Assembly: GCA_000697335.1 (NCBI GenBank)
Contig: JNEM01014990.1
Coordinates: 1-21,333 of the forward strand
DNA from: Conidiobolus incongruus B7586
Lineage: Eukaryota > Entomophthoromycota > Entomophthoromycetes > Entomophthorales > Conidiobolaceae
DNA: 21,333 nt
Direction: 5' to 3'
The first letter of the stretch is position 1, and each line of letters begins with the position of its first letter. Below, piece after piece: positions 1-10,700 of the stretch. The notes under the pieces are model-generated. The model was given only the letters and a program-made list of their open reading frames with translations. It searched no databases and was not told the origin of the DNA. The position numbers were made by a program, and so were the translations under genes.

Positions 1-132
1 TTGTTTAATTTAATTATACTTAAACTAAATAATAACCATCAAAAGTTTTTTATTTTAATATTAGTAAAACTTAACCATAAACACTTTAAAATTATTTAAA
101 ATTTATAAGTAGCTTTTAATAATAAAATATTA
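1..132 (+). repeat. Left terminal inverted repeat of copy A
   Basis: Positions 1-132 align without a gap to the reverse complement of 1118-1249, with about a dozen mismatches by hand count, nearly all C/T or G/A. The shared core includes AATAACCATCAAAAG. At 132 bp it is much longer than the roughly 30-bp ends of classical mariners. Confidence 0.85.
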
Positions 133-1117
133 CTTTGTAATTTAAATAATAAAAATTTTTTGTGATTGAAAAAAATAAACATTTTAATATATAAAAAGTA
201 AAAATAAATATATATTATAAAATTATTAATTTCTTTTATTTTTAATAACTTTTTGCTATATTTTTAATAAAGATTTAATACCTAAGAATAATTCTTTTTA
301 TTAAAGAATAAAATTTGATATTTTATAAACTAATTAAATTTTCCTACAAAAATTTTTTTCTTATAAGCTAGTTTTTTAATTATCTAAAAAAATTATAATT
401 ATATAAGTTATAATCTAAAGAATATATTAGATGTTGTAGTTTTTTCTAGTTATTTTAAATTAAAAAGCTTTTTATAACTTTAAATTTATGTATTTTATAA
501 TTATTATATAAAATAATAAGTTTTCTTATATTATATTAAGAATACTAATTAAAAATAATTTTATTTAAAAAAAATATAAAATTTACTATTAATTAATTTT
601 CTTTTAAAAACTAAATAAGAATAGTATATGTTATTATAATCTATTACAATAATTAATATTTATTTAAAGGAATTTATAAAGGAGGTTAATTTAACTTAAT
701 CTAACACTTTAATTTATGTTTTAATAAAAGATTATATAAAAAAAATTTAAGATTTATTATTTATAATAATTTGTTGTAAAAGTTTTAATTTCTAGTTATA
801 CCTTAGTAAGTTTAATTTAACAATAGCTACTTTAACTTTTTTTAAGCTTTAATTAAACTATAAGGTAATTATTTTATATTTTTATTAATTAATTTTAATT
901 TAAACTTTAATATATATAAAATACTTATGTAACTAATATTAAAGTATTTTAATAATTCTTTAATTAAAATAAAAAAGCACTTTTCAATATAGTTTTTCAC
1001 TTTATTAATAATTAAAAAAATAATAGTTGAAATTAATTTTTTAGATTTTAATAAGTATTAAGTAATTTCTCTTTTAGTTTTAAAATAATTTACCTAGTGA
1101 TAAATTATTAATTTAAA

Positions 1118-1249
1118 TAATACTTTATTATTAAAAGTTACTTGTAAATTTTAAATGATTTTAAAAGGTTTATGGTTAAATTTTACTAATAATAAAATAA
1201 AAAACTTTTGATGGTTATTATCTAGTTTAAATATAATTAAATTAAATAA
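1118..1249 (-). repeat. Right terminal inverted repeat of copy A
   Basis: This is the partner of the repeat at 1-132. A TA dinucleotide lies just outside at 1251-1252, as expected for mariner insertion at TA, but in DNA this AT-rich it proves little. The inner edge of the repeat coincides with the place where homology to copy B stops. Confidence 0.85.
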
Positions 1250-1286
1250 CTAATTTTAAAAAATTAATTTTTTAATTAAAATAAAA

Positions 1287-1430
1287 TATTATATATATAT
1301 ATATATATATATAATTTAAAACTATTTATTTTCTTATTTGTTTTGTATATATTTTTTTATTTGAAATTAATAATATGTTTAAAAAATTAAAAATTTTTTT
1401 AATTTTTAATTTTTTAATTTTATAGTAATA
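1287..1430 (+). repeat. Direct repeat 1 flanking copy B (left)
   Basis: This stretch is an imperfect direct repeat of 2475-2613. Matching blocks include AAAACTATTTATTTTCTTAT against AAAACTATATATTTTCTTAT, AAATTAATAATATGTTT against AAATTAATAATATATTT, and AGTAATAT at the right edge of each. The left copy has lost C and G bases still present in the right copy, so it looks more mutated. The copy B core begins at the terminal AGTAATA. Confidence 0.7.
1290..1313. repeat. (TA)12 microsatellite
   Basis: This is an uninterrupted TA dinucleotide run between the two transposon copies, at the left edge of the first direct repeat that flanks copy B. Confidence 0.9.
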
Positions 1431-2440
1431 TTATTTAAATTAACAATTTATTATTAGATAAATTACTTTAAAATTAAGTAAAAAACTATTTAAAACTTAT
1501 TAAAATTTAAAAAACTAATTTTAATTATTATTCTTCTAATTATTAATAAAGTAAAAAATTATATTGAAAAACACCTTTTTATTTCAGCTAAAGAATTATT
1601 AAAACATATTAATATTAGTTATATAAGTATTTTATATTTATTAAAATTTAAATTAAAATTAATAAATAAAAATATAAAATAAATACCTTATAATTTAACT
1701 AAAGCTTAAAAAAAGTTAGAGTAGTTATTACTAAACAAAACTTATTAAAGTATAACTAGAAACTAAAGCTTTTATAATAAATTATTATAATTGATGAATT
1801 TTGAAATTTTTTTTATAATCTTTTATTAAAACATAAATCAAAGTGTTAAATTAAGTTAAATTAACCTTTTTTATAAATTCCTTTAAACAAATAATTTATT
1901 AATAGGTGAATATTAATTATTTTTAATAGATTATAATAACATATGCTATTTTTATTTAATTTATAAAGGAAAATTAATTAATAGTAAATTTTATATTTTT
2001 TTTAAATAAAATTATTTTTAATTAGTATTCTTAATATAATATAAGAAAACTTATTATTTTATATAATAATTATAAAATACATAAATTTAAAGTTATAAAA
2101 AACTATTTATTTAAAAATAACTAGAAAAAACTATTATATCTAGTATATTCTTTAGATTACAACCTATGTAATTATAATTATTTTAGGTAATTAAAAAACT
2201 AACTTATAAAAAAGAAAATTTCTACAAGAAAATTTAATTAGTTTGTAAAACATCAAATTTTAATCTTTAATAAAAAAACTATTTTTTAAATGTTAGATCT
2301 TTGTTAAAAGTATAGCAAAAAGTTATTAGAAATAAAAAAAATTATTAATATTATAATATATAATTATTTTTATTTTTTATATATTAAAATGTTTATTTTT
2401 TTCAATCATAAAAAATTCTTATTTAAATTACAAAGTAATA
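1424..2440 (+). mobile_element. Decayed mariner-type DNA transposon, copy B (core only)
   Basis: This plus-strand relic is the inverted counterpart of the inside of copy A. From 1584 to 1706 one frame reads through a helix-turn-helix-like stretch (NISYISILYLLKFK) into IPYNLTKA at 1683-1706, corresponding to mariner WVPHELT; the codon before it is TAA where Trp (TGG) is expected. ATT GAT GAA at 1790-1798 is the first catalytic Asp region (IDEF, compare mariner GDEKW) and is followed by a stretch resembling the YYDNPKRK...W..PGQP block. NNYKIHKFKVIK begins at 2065, and YSLDYNLCNYNYFR follows with the third catalytic position at 2170-2172, giving the D34D spacing. The first catalytic Asp and the second are in different frames, so indels are present as well as stops. 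The core lacks the inverted repeats that bound copy A. Confidence 0.82.
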
Positions 2441-2474
2441 CATTTTCAAAAGATAATTTTTTAATATAAAGAAC

Positions 2475-2613
2475 ATTATATATTAAAATATATAAACCTT
2501 AAAACTATATATTTTCTTATTTATTTTGTATATAATTTTTTTTGTTAAATTAATAATATATTTGAAAAATCAAATATTAAAAAATCACCCATTTTTTTAA
2601 TTCTGAAGTAATA
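2475..2613 (+). repeat. Direct repeat 2 flanking copy B (right)
   Basis: This is the right-hand partner of 1287-1430. It retains more C and G (for example AAATCACCC, where the left copy is all A/T) and so may be closer to the original sequence. It ends at AGTAATA, 2607-2613. A linker of about 35 bp separates it from the end of the copy B core. Confidence 0.68.
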
Positions 2614-2732
2614 TTTTTCAAATCCAATATAAAATCAAATTAGTTTTAATGTAATAGTCTAGCAAGTTATCAAATCAAAAACTATGCTTAAAACCATATA
2701 TCATATTATTAGAAACAAATCAAATCAAACAA

Positions 2733-2738
2733 TTTATT
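2733..2738 (-). terminator. Possible polyadenylation signal of SF3B4
   Basis: AATAAA lies on the minus strand about 70 nt past the SF3B4 stop codon. The position is suitable, but the hexamer is frequent by chance in such AT-rich DNA. Confidence 0.35.
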
Positions 2739-2809
2739 TGAAATACTGACTTATGATTTAATTATATGGTTTATAAAACTACAATATGCAAGTTATCAAA
2801 AATAAAGGA

Positions 2810-3565
2810 TTAGTAAGGGGGAGGAGGAGGAAGATACATCATTCCAGGATGGCCCATCGGAGGAACAGGTGGTGGTGGCACCATTCCATTGACGGGCATA
2901 GGCATTCCACCAACTACAGGAGGTACAGCACCCATATATGGAGGATAGACAGGTTGAGCAGGTTGATTCCTTTTAGCTTGGGCAGCAAGTAATCTTTCAG
3001 CTTCAGACCCATGTCTTTCTCCTTTACCATCTTTCTTGAAGCCATAGCTAACCGTAATAGGCTTATTAGCTAAATATTGTCCATTCATACTTTCAATTGC
3101 CATATCACTACTCTCAAAGTTATCATAACTAACAAACCCGTATCCTTTGCTAACACCAGTTTCTAGATCTCTGGCTATTTTAGGCGTTTGAATAAGAACT
3201 CCAAAAGCACTGAAAGTGTCGAAGAGGACCTTCTCATCAACTGAGGGATCCAAATTACCAATAAATAGTGTAGCACCAACGTCTAAATTCTTTCTGTCAG
3301 ATGCGGACTTATTCACACGAATTGGTTTGCCAAATAATTTAATCATGTTCATAATTTTAATAGCATAGTCAGCGTCTTCTTCAGAGGCATATTCACAGAA
3401 ACCATACCCCATGTGAGTTTGAGTAACACGATCTTTGGGTAAATGCACATTAACAACAGGTCCAGCTTGAAGCATCAGTTCCCATAGTAAAGATTCGGTA
3501 CAACGATCATCTAAATTACCAACATAAACTGTAGCATCTTGATTTCTTTCTGTTTGCTGTGCCAT
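2810..3565 (-). CDS. HSH49: Splicing factor 3B subunit 4 (SF3B4/Hsh49), two RRMs
   Basis: This is an intronless gene for a 251-residue subunit of the SF3b complex of U2 snRNP, which in known systems helps anchor U2 to pre-mRNA near the branch site and binds SF3B2/Cus1. The opening [15 protein letters not shown] is close to the human protein. RRM1 has RNP2 VYVGNL (13-18) and RNP1 MGYGFCEY (52-59). The linker is KNLDVGA. RRM2 has RNP2 LFIGNL (100-105) and RNP1 KGYGFVSY (140-147), followed by the family signature [16 protein letters not shown] (181-196). The tail is Pro/Met/Gly-rich and ends in a run of prolines and Tyr; it is far shorter than the long proline tail of animal SF3B4 and closer to yeast Hsh49. 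The ATG at 3563-3565 is chosen because homology starts a few residues later. It is divergently arranged with the HEATR5/Laa1 gene. Identity is secure from memory of the family. Confidence 0.97.
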   Translation of the reverse strand: MAQQTERNQDATVYVGNLDDRCTESLLWELMLQAGPVVNVHLPKDRVTQTHMGYGFCEYASEEDADYAIKIMNMIKLFGKPIRVNKSASDRKNLDVGATLFIGNLDPSVDEKVLFDTFSAFGVLIQTPKIARDLETGVSKGYGFVSYDNFESSDMAIESMNGQYLANKPITVSYGFKKDGKGERHGSEAERLLAAQAKRNQPAQPVYPPYMGAVPPVVGGMPMPVNGMVPPPPVPPMGHPGMMYLPPPPPY

Positions 3566-4786
3566 TATTTAACTGAAATTTTTATTTAATTGATAATTCT
3601 AGTTAATTCCTAATTGTTTGAGGTATTTAACATAATTTTATCTTAATAATTAATTATGGGACAAAATTCATTTAAACATATTTGATTTAATATGAAGTTA
3701 AAATCATGCTTAAATTCAATTAAATCGTTTCAAAATTTGTTATATCTAAAATTCAGATTATTTAGAATATTTTTGATTCTCTAATATAGTTTCATTTAAT
3801 TTGCACAATATATTTAATATTATATTTTTCAATTATCTCTGCAACCATTTGTTATTATATATTTCAAAATATTTCTATAATAATATCAAATATGCCATTA
3901 GTTCAATTTTTATTCCAATAGAATTCAATATCAATATCATAAGTGTTCAGATATTTATAAAATCAATCAATTTATTAACTTATATAATACAAGAATCGCG
4001 AGATTTTATAAATCATTTGCTATAATTCTTCAAATCAGTCATATGTATCAAATAGAAAAATTTAAATTTGATATATTGATTGAATGCAATATAACATTCT
4101 AATATAACTATGTTGATGAATTATCAACTGTTTATGTATATATATATATTAAAATAAATGTTTTATCCATACCTATAAATTCAAAAAAATTTAATCTACC
4201 AGCGTTGGTAGTATATATCTTTTATTTATATAGATTTGTTATAAATTCCCTAAATATTTAATATAATCAAATAATTTATTATATGAAATTAGTAGATAAT
4301 TTAGAAATATTTTTATTTGTTAGATTTTGTTCAATATTTGATTTTCATCAATGAAATGGAGACCTAAAACCAAAATCATATATTCACATCAAGTTGACTT
4401 TGAGAAAATATAATAATCATTTGAAAAAATATCTTTTTCAATACTTGAATATAAAAATATAAAGTAATATTCAATGAAAATAAATTCAAATATCGTGCAA
4501 AATATATTTAATCCAGAATCAAAATTGTTTTAGGGAATGATGTAAATCTTGTTAGATAAAATGTGGTTTTGAAATTATGGTTGATTATATTAAAAGTTTG
4601 CTCAAATTGATAACTTGATTATCAAATTCAATTCATCCTTCATTTCAATTTCTATTAAAACCAAAATATTCTATTCAAAATACAATTAATTAATGATAAA
4701 TTAATCATATATAGCAAACTGATTAACTAAATATATAAAAATATTCGTAATCTTTTATAATATCAATTTTAAATTTAATTTAAAAA
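3566..4786. promoter_or_regulatory. Divergent intergenic region between SF3B4 and LAA1
   Basis: About 1.2 kb of AT-rich DNA lies between two divergent start codons and must hold both promoters and 5' leaders. I see no convincing coding sequence, RNA gene or transposon motif in it. Short open frames here (for example around 3801-4025) encode only Ile/Asn/Phe/Tyr-rich peptides expected from AT-rich DNA. The one local feature of note is a G+C-richer inverted repeat at 4196-4211. Confidence 0.5.
4196..4211. repeat. Short perfect inverted repeat (6-bp arms, 4-nt loop)
   Basis: CTACCA-GCGT-TGGTAG is a perfect 16-base inverted repeat with a G+C content far above the surrounding DNA, midway between two divergent genes. 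It could be a protein-binding palindrome or a chance event; no function is assigned. Confidence 0.5.
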
Positions 4787-7700
4787 ATGAATAGTTCTAA
4801 CGCTGACCCTCAGATAATAATTAGTCAGTTTAAAAATTTTGAAGCTAGCAAAACTAATTCGCTAGATGAAGAATTAAAAAATACTAGTACATTGAATGAT
4901 ATTGAAATTCAACTTAATAAAATTCATCAAGTATTTTACTTGTTTACATCGATTTATTGTTTATATTCACTAATATAATATATTTTAGCTACCTGGAGAC
5001 AAGTCAAGAGTGAAAGAATATGAGACTCAGCTCTTACAACTTATATCTTCTCCTGCTTGGAATCCTTCAGTTTTGGCCTCTCGAAGCTTTTCAAGATGTT
5101 TTCGCTATATTTTGACATCCAGTTCATATACTCACGTCACAGATACTCTTGGAAAATTGCTAGATGTTTTTAATTCTAAAGAAGCTATCAGCTCAGAAAA
5201 GAAGAGGTAAATATACTGAATATTATAAAATCTTAAACATTAGTGTAACTTCAAAATTAGCACAATTATAGAGTGCATAGGAATTATTATTGAATCTAAA
5301 GGAAGTATGATTAGCTCCTTTGTAAATGATTTGTGTTTATTGCTATTCAAAAACTGGAGAACTAGTGCCGAAGGAACTTTACTAAGGTTGAATATATTAT
5401 CTACTTTAGAAAAACTTGTTCAATTTTGTGGATCAAGTTTTAATGAAGCACTATGCAGGGATGTTTACAAAATGGCCAAGCAAATATTAACTGACAAGTG
5501 TAATGCATACAAAGAAATTGCTGTTAAAATCCTATTGTCAATGGTTTTACATTGCACTAATAGCGCCCAACTCTATTTGAAAGAAGAAATCCCAGTATTG
5601 GTCAAGCATTTCGATAATGCATCATTTTTAGTAAAAAGAAGCCTCGCAACTTATATTGCTACAATGATAGCTGGATCCCAAGTACCAATGTCAAAAGTGC
5701 TCATTGAAAAACCAAAGAAATCTTCCAAGTTAGCTATGCAAAACCATGGAAAAACTAATCCAACCGCATCTAAAGATGCTTTGCCATCAATTCCCTCTTT
5801 ATCTGAAGTCTTAGACGTTCTTTCCAGTGCTTATGCCAAACCATCCTGTTCTCAGGATGTATTGTCAGGCATTATTACCACTTATATTTGCCTTTTCACA
5901 AAATTAGGAACCACATTTATTGAGGCAAATTACCCTGAAATTGTTAAGCACTTATTAACTAAGCTTGTTCCTGGTCAATACTTCACACCAACCACCCCTT
6001 TTGAAGCATTAGCTGCACGTCAAAGGTGTCGCAGGATTCTCCAGGAAATCACACAAACTATTCTGAGTGAGCAAGGGCAAATCCACGCTGTCAAGACACT
6101 TGGTGATATTATGACTGAATGGGTTCATCAGACTGCTAAGACTGATCATTCTGGTAACTTTCTTAGTACTTGGGGAATAATATGTGCTGTTGATGAAGTA
6201 GGCCATTTAATCGAAGTTTTGGGTGACGCGGCTGGGATGATACAAGACTCTGTGATTGATCCACTGATGCTTCTACTGGATCACCATGGCTACTCCATCC
6301 AGATTTCGGCTTCGTGGAGCCTAAGAACCTTTTGCATTAGCTTTCCAAATGTCATCACCAACTTGTTGTATCGCTTTACCACTTGGTTAAACGAAAAATT
6401 TTTGTATTCAGAAGCATCTCAGCCATCAACCATTAGACAGGGAGTTGGCTACGGCTATGCTTTAGGTGCACTGCTTAGTGCCACCGCCATTCACTCCCAT
6501 TCAGTTTCAGATGATTTTGGTTCGTTGATATACACTATAAGCTCGGAAATCCTGAATAAGAATGCATCCTTCCAATCTTTCAACTCTACCGATCCAAGCA
6601 GGTTTCAATTTTACTCTTCCAAAATCCAAGTTGGGTGGACTTTGATGAGTGGACTCATGTGCTTAGGTCCCAATTTTGTTCGCCTTTACCTTCCCCAAAT
6701 CATGCTTCATTTCCATGCCTTCATCCAAAAAGTTCCCTCTGAATTCAATTTTCGAAAGATATCATCCCAAATGGAGGCTTTGGAAGCTGTGCAATCTCAT
6801 GAAGGAGCCCTTCAAGCTCTTTACCTGCTTATTAGCTATAATCAGAATTTAATCACTAATCCAAGAATTCATAAGCAGATTGTCACTCTTCTGGTCCAAT
6901 CATCCCATTTCGTAGAGGATTGCCAAATCGTCATCGCCAATTTTGGTGAGAGAGAGTCATCTTCAGTAAATGTAAAGAAATTCTGCGAGAACGTACATAT
7001 GATTAGGAAGAGAATTATGCAGTGCTTTTCTATTTTGCCATCAGCTCCTAGCGATGAGTCAATTGCACCTTTGTTAACCAGGTTAAGTCTCAGTGCGATC
7101 ACTTGTTCCTTGCAAAAAGAATCTTTGGTCACTTGGACCGACGAAGATATTGTAACAGACTGGATTAAATGGCTAGGATCAGGTTTTGCTATGTCAAGTT
7201 GCTTTCATCATAGAAATATTGGTCTATCAAATTGGTGTCCGGATCCTACCAAGTTTTTTGACAAGTCTTCGGTTCCATTTGACACCAGCTCCAAACTCAA
7301 CTCATTTACACTAGATCAGCTCGTTTTAAATCCTACTTTTGTGGCCAGAGAGTATGATTCCATTTCCTTATTTATGTGGCAAGCAAACCGTGACCAAAGA
7401 GATTCCAAAATAATATCTTTATGCTCGTCCGTTTCCAGTCTTTCAGATGTTGCAATCAATTTATTTGGAATTGTTTTCCCTTATTTATCGTCTTCAGCCC
7501 AAAGTTCTGCCTTAGAATCTTTGGTCAAATCAATTAAAGAGAAATCCGAAAAACTTCAGGATGATAATCGACCTTTAGTGAATTCTATTTTTGCACTTTT
7601 ATCTGCTTTAAAAACAATCGATCAATATTCAAGCAAACAGACAGATCAAAGAATTCCTAAGCTGAATGGAGACAAAGCCATCACCACTGCTGAAGAGCTG

Positions 7701-10700
7701 ATTCACCTTGGTTTAGCTTCGTCTCATCCAGAGATATCCGAATTAAGTGCAAACTGCATTAGCTTGCTCTGTAAACATTCAACTAAATCGATTTCTACCA
7801 GACAGATCAAATTCTATTTGGACAAGATTCTGGCTGACCCTGACTCCATGGCTAGAGCATCCAGTTTGCTGTGTCTGGGTCATATCTACTCTACTATTGG
7901 AAGCCAATTAAGCACCACAAATATTTCATCCGTTTTGAATGTTTTATTCTCACTATTCCAAGATCCCCATCCTCTTGTGCATTTGAATGCGATCGAAACT
8001 TTAACATCTATTTGTAACTCTACAGGGTTCTCATTTTCTTCCTATATACCACAATCTTTACAGCGCCTGTTTCAGATTTTGGTTTCTAGTTCACATCTCC
8101 CTAATAGCAAAGGCTATATAAGCCATAGTAATTTCAACCATTTTTCATTAAAGCAAAGTTGTGGTAAAGCACTTAATACAATCATCAGTATCCTTGGTCC
8201 TGATGTATCTAGTAACAGTATGGTTTATTTATATATCAAAACTATTATGGAAGATTTGTTTAATGATCCAGAAGAACTGGTGGCAATCGAATATCTTAAA
8301 TGTATTCAACTTATGATTATGTTTAATTTCGATCAATTGGATATTCCTCGAATAGTTTCATATCTATGTATTAAAATGCATAGTTTAGAAGATCAGCTCC
8401 AACGAGTTGCTGCCAATTGCTTATATCAGCTAGTTCAGAAAGATGCTAGTGCGGTACTAACCTATGCTGGCACTGGGTTAATTAGTAGATTGTTTTTCTT
8501 ACTTGATCAGCAACCACATCTCGAAGAAGTGGTTGCAGTTCTTAAAGTCTTGATTGCCCATTCTAAGGAAACAGAATATTCTCAATGGTTTAAGGTGTTG
8601 CACACTGTTCTTGTAAAGCACGATGTCACTAATATTGGATCCATCATCAACCCTGTTGCTGAAACGAATGACTTAGATGAAGAATTCGGCTCATTGAATC
8701 TCAACAAAGAGGCTGAACCCAAGACCCCTCCTGATTCGTCATTGGGAGAATTCTATAATCATCAAGGATGCTCAAGATGGCAAACACAATTAGTAGCACT
8801 ACAAATAATGAATCAATTTATTACTTTTGACTCAGCTAAAAAGCAGAATTCATTCTTAATATCGCGCTTTGGAGATTTAATTAAGTTGAGCTTTTCTGCT
8901 GCTACAGCTTCAATTGACCAAATTAGATTGGAAGGCTATCTTTTACTTCATAGACTGATACTAGAATATCATACTATCCCAGTTCCCCAAATGCCAGATG
9001 TGATGATTATTGATGAATATCAACCTCAAATTACAGCTGCATTGGCTCCTGCTATCAATGGTGAATTCAGCCCAGAAGTTACATCAAAGGCCATTGAAGT
9101 AGCTACCACTTATCTGATCAAAGCCTCCTTTGAAATTAAATCCGCTGGAAGACTCATCAAGTTACTAGTCTCATCTTTAGAGAATATCACTAATAAGCAG
9201 CATAACCATTCAAACGCCTCATCAACAAGTGAAACAGATAAATTCAATGCATATTCAACTATCCCAGTTAATCTAGCTGTACAAAGTGCTTGGTGTAGAA
9301 TCATTCTCCACTCTATTACCAAACCTAGTTTTTCTTCCGTTTACTCTTCTCACTTGGAATCTTTATCGATCGTCTTCTATGCTACTTTGAAAAACTTTGC
9401 ATACTTGAAACTTGACCCTAATTTGGTATCTTTAATGGACCAAGTTGAAGAGAGTGGCGACACCAACCTCACTTCTGGTCTAGACTTCACTCACAGTCTT
9501 TCTAATCGCACATGGATCTTGAACGAGTATTCAAATCATTGGCTTTTGATTTTAAAGGCCACTACCTTTTTAATTGATACCAATCATATTGAATTTATCA
9601 AGCCCCTTGCTCCCTCTCATCCCGAGCCATGCAACCAGCCTACCAACCTATTTTGGATCATATTTGGTTTATGTATCGAAAACCTCTCATATCACTCTAA
9701 TTCACACAATATCAATTCCCTTGAAACATCTATTACATGCTTATCTTGCTTGAGGACTATTTTCATTCCATCCATGGCTGGTCGATTTTTCCTTGAAGAT
9801 TCAATATTTTTTGAATTATTGCAAATTTTCGAGCGTTTTAAGCTTACCAATAATCCAAAAATTATTTTAAATATTGTTTTGATTTTTAATCAAATTGTCA
9901 AAAACTACGGCAAAGAATATCTTTATTCTAATGACGAATCAGACACTCAATCTCTAGACCGAGATAAAGGATATCAGGTTTATAGCTTCTATGTTGGAAT
10001 TCTCAGCACCATTATTCCTGGTATAAATACTGCTAAAGAAGCAGTATTAGGCACAACATCTTCAGACACGATATTAGATATTATCTATCATACTGCCGAA
10101 GCTTTGGAAGCCATCACTTGCATGGCAACCAAAGAAAGTTTTTATGTTATTACTCTTCACTTGTTCACCTTCATTCTTTTAGACCCTAGGTTTGAATCTC
10201 TTGGTCTCAAAATTATCAAACCTTTAAAGTGCATTCTCATGAAATCCAACTCAACTACTACCAAAGAATTTATGGTAAAATCCCTTAAGAATTACTTCAA
10301 CAAAATTCAGCCGTCCAGTTTGGATATTGCTGTAGCTCGTCAATGTATCATGGCTGCTACAGTTTCCTTACTCTCACTAACTCAAGAACCTTTGGATAAT
10401 TCACTTATTGACCAGTATATTGGATGTTTAGGCCATTGTATTATGCATCCTAATCATATCGTGTCTTCCAATGGTCTCCAATGTGCACGACTCTTAGTCA
10501 GTCGACTTCGCGATAAAAATGCTCAGTTTGCAGAGATTAGTCAAAAAATATGTAAAATATCCCTTTTCAGAATATCATCTCAGCTTAAATCTAAAGAATC
10601 CAATACCACTGCAATTGATGAACTCTTGTCAGAAGCGCTAATCACCCTCAGATTGATTTACGAATTCGAACCAGAAATTCATACCATTTTATTTAAACTC

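Larger units (their letters stand above)
1..1250 (-). mobile_element. Decayed mariner-type DNA transposon, copy A
   Basis: This is a degenerate Tc1/mariner-superfamily element whose transposase reads on the minus strand. Its two ends (1-132 and 1118-1249) are inverted repeats. The inside is homologous, in inverted orientation, to copy B at 1424-2440. In the minus-strand translation the block at about 488-505 reads NNYKIH, matching mariner HDNxxxH. Exactly 34 codons lie between codon 503-505 and codon 398-400, where LDYNLYNYNFFR matches the mariner SPDL-P-DYxxF block; this spacing marks the D34D mariner group. Both catalytic Asp codons are now AAT (Asn), and many stops are present, mostly where Gln or Trp is expected. 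The element is non-functional. Its left end reaches the first base of the window and may continue a base or two beyond. Family assignment rests on motif recognition only. Confidence 0.8.

Noticed and set aside
1-2440. Tc1-type (D34E) rather than mariner (D34D) assignment
   Set aside because: The third catalytic position reads AAT, explained by GAT (Asp) and not by a Glu codon, and the following residues resemble the mariner PCDYxxF block. Not fully excluded.
1287-2613. Direct repeats around copy B as retroelement-type long terminal repeats
   Set aside because: The enclosed core encodes mariner transposase motifs, and no retroelement features were seen between the repeats.
2786-2992. Open frame on the plus strand, Arg/His-rich peptide
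   Set aside because: It lies antisense to the proline-rich tail of SF3B4; a shadow of that gene.
3801-4025. 74-codon open frame, Ile/Asn/Tyr-rich
   Set aside because: The composition is what random AT-rich DNA gives; no motif, and it lies in a promoter region.
5261-5280. Alternative acceptor AG at 5270-5271 for LAA1 intron 2
   Set aside because: It shifts the frame out of the downstream HEATR5 sequence; the AG ending at 5260 keeps frame and recovers conserved residues.
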